Source: Opisthocomus hoazin (Eukaryota; Chordata; Aves; Opisthocomiformes; Opisthocomidae). From it: a DNA stretch of 64,000 nucleotides. How positions within the stretch are numbered: the stretch's first letter is position 1; every line of letters starts with the position of its first letter. The stretch is from positions 21,933,115 to 21,997,114 of the forward strand of contig NC_134429.1 in NCBI RefSeq assembly GCF_030867145.1, written 5' to 3'. Both the position numbers and the translations under genes were made by a program. Shown here piece after piece: positions 21,751-33,700 of this stretch. A model generated the notes under the pieces. The model had not been told where the DNA came from, searched no databases, and worked only from the letters and a program-made list of their open reading frames with translations.

Positions 21751-24700
21751 GTAACTCCCGGTTGTCGCGTTGCTGGGATTGGCGCAGGGAACCGCAGGCG
21801 GTGCCGGGGCCCTGGCGCGGCTGCGAGCCGGAGTTCTTGGGGCGCGCTGGCTGGGGCACGGCGGGGGGGCTTGCCCGAGTCACAGGCCTGGGGGTCCGTA
21901 AGGGTCTCGCCTGCAGGCTGGGTTGCCGCTGCACGGTTCCCCGCAGGCCGTTTGCCCCGTTCTCAGACTGGCTGATCCAGATGCGTCTCGTGACCAAATT
22001 GATAAAAGTTTTCTAAAATAAAGGGATTCAAATCTCAGCTGTAGGATCAGAGTCAATCTGCACTTTGAGGATGTTGACTTCGGTCAGTGAAATAAGCAAA
22101 AGAAGAGGGAGATTTTGCTTGTTAATAACTTTGTAGCTGTTGAGGCCGACCACTGTGAAGGCTCCCGAGTCATGTGAGGAATGAAATCTGTGTCAGGTGT
22201 ATCTTGAAGACCTCACGTTTCCCTGAAGTGCCTATAATCAGATGCAGACTTGAAGGCTGGAAAGACTTACATGTGTAAAGAATCAGCATCTATTCATGAT
22301 TTTAATACTGGTGAGATTTAGAAAATCTAGAGTAAACGTCAGCTTATTTTTAGTTGCTAAGCATCTTGGCAGGCAGATTGGTTATGATGTGACTTTGCCA
22401 TCCATGACACGTTGGAGTTGGAAAGGAGATAAAAGATTAAGTAGCAAGGAAGTGAGAAAGATACAAAAGGAAATACAGTTAATGAGCATTAGGACATTTC
22501 CAGATATTCTGTGACTCTGTAGCCAAGCCCATAAAATGTTAATTTAGTGAATGATTTCAACAAGTTGACAGAAAAGAAGCTCCTATACAAGAAGTCTCCA
22601 GTAAAGTTTAACCTCTGTTTTACAGTGAGCAGCTGAATTGGAGCCAGTCTCACAAAGATATGATGATGATGATCCAAGAAATGAAAAGGTGTTTGCCTGA
22701 AGAGAAAAGGAGTTCCAGCAAGCCCAGTACCATCAGTGCTCTCAACTATGCCTTGCAGTGTGTCCAACAGGTCCAAGGTAAGTGTGGAAAAAATCTGTAA
22801 GTGTAGAAGCTGTATAGCAGCTTGGTTGGAGTAGACGTGTCTGGCAACAAATAACATCAAAACAAATTAAAGCATTACAGTTATCCTGCAAACAGTTGAC
22901 TTTCTGAAGCACTGTGGGTTGGTTTTTTTTTTTAGATAATCGTGTTCTCTTTTCTGTTGAAATGCGTACCTACTGCATCTCTTTTCTTCAGAATCCCATA
23001 GCTAATAGGTGCCTACTAACTTTCTGTGTATATTGTAAACAACAGCCTTCCCATCCCACTTCGAAAAATTATTGGATAGTCAGTGTGTTTCAAGAGAACT
23101 AGGTAGCCAAAATTGTTTTTTTGTTCTGTCCTTTCTACTTTTTCATGCTCATTTTCTGCGACATAGATAGGTCACTGCAGCAGTATAATCAGTATTCCTT
23201 TTTCCTTTGTCACTACACAGAACTTCCTCATCTCACCTTGGACTTCACCAAAAAGATGACAAAAGTACAAGGGCTGTAAGAAATACTTTCAAAGTAGTCT
23301 CCTTACTGACTTCCTTGTGTTTGTTTTGCTTTTCCTGTTTGTTTTTTTTTTTCAATTAGCAAACAATGACTTTTTCCAGGCTCTGAATGACCGAAGAGTG
23401 TTTCAGACAGATGTGGTGACGTACAGCATAGAAGAGTTGGTGGCAGTTGCATCTGAACACACTCCAAAAAACACTGTAAGGAATTCAGGCATGCTCAGGG
23501 AGCTCACCACTTGCCATTTCACTCGTTATTTAGTCTCCTTACATCATTTTGTGGAAATAGAATGTGTAAAATTGAAAAGCTTTTAAATTTTAGCCAGACA
23601 TGCCTTTGTGTTTTTGAAGGCAGATCAAGACTATTTCTTATCTGTGCAGACTCAGGGTACCCAACAGTAGTAAGTGAAGAAATACCTGTTTTTTTCTTGG
23701 GTTTTTTTTGCTAGAAGCAGCTATTATCTCTTTGAGAGTCTTATTTGATAATTCATTTACAGCATAGTAAACTCTCAAGACAGACTTAACAGAATGTTTT
23801 CAAAGCTGTTCAAGTCCATAGTTGTGAGGGAGTTTGGTTTCTATTTGTACCCTTGGATGTATTTTTTTTTTCTTGATTTGCAGTATGTGTCATGCTCTCT
23901 GGCTTTGCTTCAGAGAAGAGAGTGTTTCTTGAGATTTAGTGCTGTTAGATGCTGTATCAGAAATACTGCAAAAGCATTCTACTTGAAAAGTTCTCAGAAT
24001 ATTTTTGTATGTGGAATTGTGGTGAATACTCTGAAATTTGAGGAGAAGTGCATGGAGCGATAACCAGTCATTCTGGACAATGGCAAGCATCACTGTAATC
24101 TGTTTCAGTTTTGATATTGCAGTCTTATTAGCATTTGTAAATCATGAGTAAGCTACTATAGCTTTGGAGATTGTAGTACCTCACACAAAACTTTAATTGG
24201 ACATTAACTGAAGAACCCATTTTTGAACCTCTCCTTTAGGGTGGAGTGTGTGGTGGTTTGGGATTTGTTTAGTTGGTTTGGGGTTGTTTTTGTTTTGGTT
24301 TTTTATCCCTACAGTATTGCTACCATGTTTTGGGGGAGGCTTGCCTTTAACAATGTTTGTTTTTCAGGACACTTTTGTGGCTGTGTTTTCCTTGCTTTCG
24401 GGACGCATAGTGCATATTTCTGAGCAGGCAGCATCCATTCTAAACTGTAAGAAGAAAGTGTTGGACTCATCCCGGTTTGTAGAGCTGCTTGTCCCTCAGG
24501 ATGTGAGTGTGTTCTACACACATGTCGATCAGTCCCACCTGCCGCTTTGGAACATGGAAGGTCAAGCAGGTGGGACTTGGCAATGCTCTTAAACACTTTA
24601 TCTGTCTTTCTGTCTTTGCAGAATGAGGATAGAATAGTTGTTCATTTTAAATGCTTATGCTTTAGCATTAGCTGACTTGCTGTTTAGTGCTGGATGTGCC

Positions 24701-27700
24701 TAAATGGTGCCTTTTGAGTCCTATGTTATTTGTGAGCAATTGAAGTGAAGGTCACATGCCAAGGCCATGTCTTGTGCCCACCTTGTCATGGGACTGTTCA
24801 GGCATCAGGGCTGGGAAGTTCAAAATCCTTGCTACCAAAGGATGTGAAACATCAGAGGCTGCTAACGCTGACATGGCAGGGATTCCCCAACTTGTCGTGT
24901 GCCTACCCAGCAGAGCAGTGGCACCCCTATGGAGTTTTTGTTATTTTCTTGCTGTGAACTGTTACTGAATTTTCCTCTCCCCTTAACTCTTGGCTATATA
25001 TAGTTTTTGTTACAGGGCTCATAACATCAGGAACTTTCACCTTTCCTTTCCATAGCGATGCACTGGGGAAAAGAGTTTTTTAGATTGTGTGTGTTTCTTC
25101 TGAATTTAGTTCCAGGTCAGCCATTTCTCCAAGAGTGAATGGGCTGGAGAAGAGAGATAGCATTTGAGGCGGGAGCAGACTGTTGAACAGCTAATTCAGT
25201 AGCTAATAAAGAGCAGGTTGTGAGACTTCGGTCTTGCTCAGAAAGTCTGGAGAATGTAGAGTTTAAAACAGTTCTGATAGGTGTGACCTTTTTAAGGATA
25301 TTGACTGATGCTTTCAATGTGTATTCTTCTTCTTAGCTTCTCTGTATGAATATGCCCAGGTGAAATCCTTTTTCTGCAGGATCAGGCAAGTACATTATTA
25401 TAGTTTTATGTTTGCAAAGGCTAGGGAGAAGGGTATGGTACTGGCAGAAAGAGTGTACTGTTGTTACAGCTGACCAGTGTGAGCTCATGGAACGCCATTA
25501 CAAAATTGACTTATTGTGTTTAAAATTGGCATCCAGTAGGACATTTTGGATCTTTCCCATAGCAGTGCTTAAACTTGCATGGAGGCAGAAGGAAAGCTTT
25601 TCTTACATGTTTCTTTTGGATTTACCCATTTCCCTCAGTACTGTTGTGCAGGAGAAGAATGATCTTCTGAAAAATTGCTGCTCCCCCTTTTACAGTTGGA
25701 GAATGAAGGCAAAGAGTGTTTTAAGATTGCTCGAGAGTTTGCGACAGAGGCAGCAACAGAAACTCAGTCAGCTGAGTCCCAGCATGAGACCCGAATCATG
25801 AGATACTACTTGCTGTCACTACGGATGCAGTTTGTTGCTTTGTGCCTGGCTAATCTTAGTGCTAAAAGTAGGAAGGGGAAGAAAAAAAAAAAAAAGAGAG
25901 ATTGACCTGTAATCTTCAGTGTAGTTCTGTTTCAGACATGGGCAGTCTCTTGATTTCAGTAAGAACTGTTTACTTCTGGGCAGGTACAATACTTACTCCG
26001 TCTTTCAATCCATCATCGATTCAGTCATTCAGTCATCTGTGTTTCAAAAACCCAAGCTCTAACATCACATTTGTCTCTTGAATTGTGTAAGGGCACTTGG
26101 AATAAATATAGCAGAACAGATACCAATTTAAAGTTGGGCAAGTTGTTTGTAGGATACATAAACATTTTGCAAGAGTTTTTCTTCAGATTTTCATATGACA
26201 TCCATCCTTCCTTTATATAACAGATCCTTTTGATTATGTGGAATTCATTAGCAAAAAATATTTTTTCACAAGTGCACGCTAGGCTTAAGTATGAAAATGT
26301 GTTTTTTTGTGGGTTAAACTTCTGCTATATCCAATTTCCATTAGTGTCTTTTTTTTTTTCCCGAGAGGGGTAGCTGTCAGTAGTAGTTTTTATGACACTA
26401 ACTTCTCTCTAGAAACATTTTACAAAATGAAGTGTGGAATAAGAAAGTAACTTTTAGTGTGAGAGCGTCCAAAAAATTATGTAAATTCTTTCTGGCAGAG
26501 CTGGATAAGATACTGCAATTCTAACAGGTGAAAAAGCACTTGCGATAGAAACAGGCAATTGCTAATGCAGTTGTTACAAAGCCCTGGTTAAAATCTCATG
26601 TAGAATGTTGTGTGCTGCTACTCCTCACACGTGTTCTAGGAAGACAGATTCTCATGGAAGAACAACTATTTGTGAACTGAGGCTGGAGGAGTCTTACTTG
26701 TGTAGGTCAGTGAAACGGAACTTGAGAGAGACAGTTTGTTTGGTTTGTTTTTTTTTTCCCCTGAAACTGGTACAGAATAAACAAAAAACAGGAAAAAGAA
26801 CTATTTAACTTGAAGAAGAGCGCAAAACTAAATGAGTGGTTCTCGTGAATACATTTGAACCAAGAATTAGAAGGTGGTCTTTAACCATTAGAGTAATGGC
26901 ATTTCTAGAACAGCCTCTGAGTGCAAGTATTGGACACAAAACACCTGCTTGAGTTTAAGGGGAACGAGATCAGTATTGCTGAATGTGTTGGCGTTGGATC
27001 GCAAGGGAGCGTGCATAGCACCTCAGGAGATTCTGATTGTCTGTGTGCTCAGCATAACTTTGCTGTGCAGGACTCTCAGCCCTGGTGTCAAGTATCTGAG
27101 TCTTGAAACCAGTGCATTAATCTCTTTTACTTTTCCTCAGAGGTGTTAAAGATCAAGAAGACGAAACGTGTTATTACCCCTTCCGAATCACCCCATACTT
27201 GGTCTATGTGTGTACTTCCATCCACGTGGATGCAGAATCCTGCTGCTTGGCTTTGGCTGAGAAGATTCACTCTGGATATGAAGGCAAGTCAGGAGACTCC
27301 AGTGAAAAAAACAAGCCAATAGGAAAATGCAGTACATGAACGTCTGCTTCCTTTGTTTAGAACTTGTGCTTGGGTAGTCTCACCTGTGTAATTTCCAGTT
27401 TGTGTGTGGGGGCATGAATGCGAATCCAGAGCATCTGTGCTTTCTTTGCAAGGCCCTGAAGCGTTTGACCTCTTATCACTATTTTTATTTTTGAGAGAAG
27501 TCTGTAGCACCAAAAATTTGTAATGTTTCTATGAGTTACTGGTGAGAAAGCAGTGAACAGTTAAAAAGTTCAGGAGCCAATAACACTCTATCATGAGCAA
27601 AAGTAACAGGTTTTCTGTGCTAGTACAGGTTTTGTTTCAGTAAATGTTTCTTTTTTTTTATTAGCTCCTCGAATTCCTATGGATAAAAGAATCTTCACCA

Positions 27701-30700
27701 CTACTCACACCCCTGGATGTGTTTTTCTTGAGATAGATGACAGGTGAGATTTGAATCTTAAGACCTATGAGAGGTGTGTATGGAGAGGTAGCAAAAACTC
27801 CTTTGGTGATGCAGCCGGAGACCCAAGTAAAGCAGTTGAACTGTGTAGCTGGCAATAGTTAGTTAAACAAAGTAGTTTTGTGTTAGTCCACTCATGGAAA
27901 AGCATCTAGAACTCCACAGACGTAATCTCCTTTGTTGACTTAAAATGTCAATTAAACAGAACTGCAACCAGTTTTCATTATCCAGGGCAATGGGGATCTG
28001 TGGTAACACAGACAGTAGAAAACCCACATAATGCAAAGCTCTGGGGATCAGTGTGGAAATACAGCTGTACTGAGCTGGGTCAAATATATTTGGCCAGACT
28101 AAAGCTGTCTCCTGCAAAGCCACAGGAGTGTTTTTACAACACGCTTTGCAGCATCCATGTCAGATTTCTTACTGACATTTTGCCTGTGACCTGTTTCTTC
28201 AAGATCCTTTTTTTTTTTTTTCTTTGTATATAGATGTTCACAAAACTGTGAAAATCTGTTAGATCTCCAGGCACAGAAATGTTTGTTATTGGTATTTACA
28301 TGTCTGCATTGCACTGGAGGATTATCAGATGGGCTGGAAAATGTTCCGTAGCCTTAGTTCATGCTGTTGTAGATCATGCATGGGGACTTCACTGACAAGA
28401 AAAAGGTTAAAGATGTAAATACTCAAAACTGTGTTATAATTAGTGATAATGTGTTCGAGTTTCAGAGCAGTGCCTTTGTTGGGTTATTTACCTCAGGATT
28501 TAGTTGGAACATCCATACTCATGTATTTGCACCCAGAAGATCGTCCTTTGATGATTGCTATTCATCAGAAAAGTAAGTACAGTTGCTTTAAGAGGGATGT
28601 TGTTTCATTATCATATTGCCTGACATGTGACTGATCTGCAGTCTAGACAAAAACAAATGAATCGATGAATTAAAGCAATCAGTTTGAGATCAAAGCAAAT
28701 TTTTAAAGTTTTAAAGGACCCTAGTCATTAGTGTTTGTGCTTGCGCTACTGTGTCATAATGTAAACTAAACCTTGTTTCTTTATTTTTTTTCAGTCCTGA
28801 AATTTGCTGGCCAACCCCCTTTTGAATATTTACCTACTAGATTTTGTACTCAAAATGGGGATTATGTCATACTGGATACCAGCTGGTCCAGTTTTGTGAA
28901 TCCTTGGAGCAGGAAGGTAGTGTTCATCATTGGCCGACACAAAGTCCGGACGTAAGTCAGTTGTAGAATTGATCTATTAAAGTGCTTGTCATTGAATACT
29001 CTGCAAAACAAAAAAGTCTCACTGCTGAACTAGAGAGGTGACGTTTTTCCTGCAGTCTGTGACAACTACCTAGCATCTGTCTTGGAGCCCATTCCTGCAG
29101 AACAGCATGAGTCTTGTTTATTAAGTATGAAAATAAGTAAATTACTTTGAAGTAAAAGGCAAAGCCAACTTTTTTTTAGCATATGTTTTTGCACGTGGTT
29201 GATGTCCAAATACTGTGACCATGGACATGTCTAAATCAAAATATCAGTTTAAGACAAGCTGAGTAAAAGCTAAAAAGCAACGTAAAAAGTAGATCAACAA
29301 ATAATTAGTTGACATTCATTTATGTTTTGGCTCACAAAAAACACCCCATTAATTGTCAGACACAAAGCCATAATCACCTTCTGGCTTGTTTTCTTCTGGA
29401 ACATTCACTTGATACAGGATCTAAATATCTACCAAGGTAACCTCATTTAAAAATGCCATTAGTGTTGAATGTGCAATTTAATTTTTCAGATTTTTTTTTT
29501 CCTTAGTTTCTTAGAGATTTGGAAAGATGACTGTCTGCCTTCCTCTTACCTGGTTTCTTTTGGGGACGGTCTTTTGACTTTTCAAAGTGATCTTTTGTTC
29601 AAGATTTTATGGGGTCTGGATTTGTCTTCTGAGTGGAGGAGGCAGAGGGTAGGTGCTTGTCGACCTTAACTCGTGTCAGTGTGCTGCTGTACTGACTTCC
29701 CTGGTGAAGCACTGGTCTCATAGCACTGTGCTAGCAGAGCTGCTGGTAGAACAGGTGACATCCGTTTGTGTTGATTCAGCAAAGCAGTCAAAATAATGTA
29801 AAAAAGAATCTGTTCTATCTCTGTTTATACCTACTTTGACAAATTAAAATTAATAGTGCAATTTTTTGACTCTGCAGAAGCCCTCTGAATGAAGATGTCT
29901 TTGCTGCAAGAAGTAAAGAAACAAGCAGTGTTCAGAAAGAGATAAGAGAATTGCAAGGACAAATTTACAAGTTGCTTCTGCAGGTAAAGAAGAGGGAAGA
30001 ATTTCAGAACACTGGCCACCCTTCTAAATGAGAGGCTGAAGAAACTTGGGTCTGTTTAGCGGACTACTTTTGGGATGGTCTTTTAAAAGGTCTGGAAGGA
30101 AAGTTCTCAATGGAGACAGGCTTGTCTGACAGGATTAAAAATATGGCTCTGGGTAGCCCACCTGATTAGAAAAAAATACTGTTTCACATATTTGCCAAAT
30201 CTTTATGTTGAAAGATAAATCTGCATCCTGCAACATCTTTAAGCACAGTGGAGAATTTTTCCCAAGCAAGTGGTAGAGCCCAGAGCAATACTGATTTTTC
30301 ACTGAATTTTCTTTGTTTACTTGAAATTCTGTGTTGCAAAGTGTGTTGTTCCCTTTTTGTTCTCTAAGAGGATGAGGGTTTTTTAATTGCTATTTTTTCC
30401 TCTCGTGCAGCCAGTTCACAGCAATGTTTCCAGTGGTTATGGAAGCCTTGGAAGCAATGGCTCTTATGAGCACTATATCAGCATAGCATCTTCAAGTGAT
30501 TCCAATGGGAATTGTGCAGAAGAAATACAGGAACCAGTAAGTCTCTGAATGTGTCACTGCCTGCAGAGCAGTAAAAATACAGGTTTAAAAAAAATTTTTG
30601 CTGTGTACATATGCACTACTTATCATGGATTTTGCTGAAGTAGGAAGATACAGCTAGGTTCAAGCTAAATGTACTTAAATTGGTCAATTATAGAATGCTG

Positions 30701-33700
30701 GCTTTTGTGTTTTGCTCTTAATTTTGCTGACTAAAATAGGCAGAGAAATGCTATGGTAGTTCACTAAAGTAAATTGAAGACTTGCGCAAGATCAGCCTTC
30801 TCAAAGAACCAGTGGACTCAGAGGGGAAAAAAGTGGAAGAACCATGCAACCAGAAAGAGGGTTGATGCATGTGGAGGGGTTTCTGTTTGCTTGGGATTTT
30901 CTGTTTTGTTTTGAAAAGGGCACTAGAGGTTCAGTGTAGACTGCTATAGAAGAGAGTGGAAACAGTGCTGTCCTAAAACAAACATTGCAATTACCCAATT
31001 TCCTTGTGAGCCTGGGTAAGTCATGAGCTTATTCCCACTCTCAAGGCTTTCATTGGTATTAAAACATTCAAATGCTGAGGCTGTTTGAGCTTTATTATAG
31101 TTAATTTAATTAAATTAACCATGATAACTAGATTCATTAAATTTACAAATACCAATAGATACCAGGCTTAGGCTGACAGTTTACTCCCTTTCAGTTTGGA
31201 TATACAATAACCCAAGCCCATCTTAGTGGTCTCCTATGGCCTCTTTTTATTCGTTCTATTCTGACTTCACATTTTCACATATCTCAAGATGACATTGCAA
31301 CAAGTTTGTGCAGATGTCAACCGAATAAAGAATGTGGGACAGCAGCTGTATATTGCGTCAAAGAGCAAGACACAGAATGGAAATGAACAGGCTGTGAGCT
31401 CAGAAGTGCTAGGAGGTAAGTTAATGTAGTTACAATCCTTAAGGTAACATGAACACCTGTACATCTATAGCTGTGAATTTGGCTAGCTGCTATTATGTTG
31501 AAGAACTTAAAATAGCATTTTAGCATGGCTTAAATGTGGGAATTGTTTTGTTGGGGTTTTGTTGTTGTTTGTTGGTTTTTTTTAAAAAAAAAACACCACA
31601 AAAATCAAAGAACCAAAAAAAATCAAAACCCACCCCCCAAAAAAAGCTTAGCAGATACAATAACTTTCCAACTGCTTCCTGAGATATGGAGGAACATACC
31701 TGTCTCTTTCTAGGTTAATAGACTATTTTTTATTTTAACATTTTCTGGTGAAAATGCAGTCTTTCTTGTAGCAAGTATAAGTCTGCTATGGAAGCTTCCC
31801 TTAGTTACTTTATGTGGACTCTCAGAAACAATCCATAGGTTGGAAGACACTGCCCCACTTACCACTGAAATAGTGGTTTAGTTATTAAGTGTTTAATATT
31901 ATGCTAGTGCACATTATTTGCAGTTAGTACCTAGCACAAATGTATGGAGAAAACTGGATGCTTCCTCAGATGTCATAGGGATTTGTATTAAAACATTTTG
32001 CACTGTGATACTCTCTAGGAAAGTTATAGTTAACTCCTAGTCTTGTTGATAAGAGGACTGCACTGTGAATGTTGATACTATTCTGACCAGTGTATCTGTG
32101 CTCTAAAAAGCTGTAAATTACTGTTAAATAACAGATCGGATTCTGTGATGTATAATTTGAGAGAAGAGTAATATTACTAGTTAATAACAATATATATTAT
32201 GCGTAATAATATATGTTAATAATAATAAAGTTAATAATCGTAGTTGTTCTGAGTGGATGTTTAAGGTGATGTGTGGGGTTTATTGCTTTTTAGGCATTCT
32301 TTCCCCTTCTCCCTCCTCTTCCTCAAAGCATGTGAATTGAGGTGAAAATGCAGGATAACTTAGTAATGAGAGCTGTGCTGTCATAAGCCATGTATCCCTG
32401 TACAATATATGTGTATCACGATATATATATATGTGTGTCTTGGTGGAGATAGTGTTTAAATGCCTTTGAGAAGAGTCTTTGAGGATTTCTTCTTTTCTAG
32501 GGAAGAGGCACACTGCTTCCTGTTTACTTCAGACATTGAGAAGTGATGGCACAGAAGAACCAGGCAATGCGTTTTACGATGATTCAAAGAAGACCTTGTG
32601 TGTCCCTTCCTATCAGCAGATCAATTGTGTTGATAGTATCATCAGGTAATAAACTATGAAGCAATTGTAGTGATACAAGTTTAAGATTAATTGGTGCAAG
32701 GTACATAGCCGAGCAGTTTGCATTGGTCTAAACTGCCTAGGTTTTGAGTTGGAGATAAATTTGGAATGGTTTGTAAAGTTTTCTGCCTCTGTGAGCAATC
32801 CATCCCAATGCTCAGTCAATCTGAATTACACAGCAATGAAGAATTTAGGACCTAAGATTCTGTTTGCAAGTATTGACATTTGTCTGCTGCTAGTTTCACC
32901 ATTGGTGCAACAGAAGTTTGAGAATTTCGATGGGCATAGTATGTCAATGTCTTCTCAATATATGTGTTGAGAACATCCGTATGAAACAGAAGGTTGATGT
33001 AATTTATAAAATATTGGGGTTTTCTAACCCAATTGTCGTCTTTTTTTCATTCTTGTCTCTCTTTACATTTTTTTTTTTTTTTTTTTTAGTAATTGATAGA
33101 TTTTATTTTAGATACTTCTTGGAAAGCAGATATGTGTCCAGAGCTTTCTGCAGTGTAAAATACTAGTTAACAACCCCTAAATCTCTAGGTTGGATTGTTC
33201 AAATGTTTGTCTCTTCAAATGGAGGAAAAAACTGCAAAATAGGGAGAGCTTCCTGTGATATGCTTTTATTTCAGATATCTAGAGAGCTGCAGTATTCCAG
33301 CGTTGAAAAGAAAATGTAAATTTTCTGCAAATACATCATCGTCATCGTCAGAAGACGACAAGCAAGTCCAGCAGAGTCAGCAGGAAGTTGAGGCATTGGA
33401 AGGTAACACAAAGTACACTGACAATCACAATAGAACTGTAACAACTGATCTATTTTTTTGTATGCAGCTGTTGTACGTTCCAAGGTTTGCGTCCACTTTT
33501 AAAATTGTTGTCACACTAACAGCACAAGTATTTTGGTTATGTGGTAAATATTTGGTTACCTTGTCTAGATCTCACAATTAAGCGTAAGCTACAATATTAA
33601 GTCTTTGAATGTAGGGTGCATCAAATGAACTATTGTTTGTTGTTGCTAAATGAACCTTCTGTTGCTCTCTCATTTTATGGCATGTTTAGTATATGCTGAC

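Larger units (their letters stand above)
20625..21760. promoter_or_regulatory. PER3: CpG island and promoter/first exon of PER3
   Basis: GC- and CpG-dense block starting only about 200 bp after the VAMP3 stop codon and ending at the first PER3 coding-exon donor. It contains GC boxes, two CACGTG E-boxes, one perfect D-box and a CCAAT motif (21048-21052, overlapping an AATAAA). Long ORFs in several frames are GC-driven shadows, except the frame that contains the PER3 N-terminus. Confidence 0.85.
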
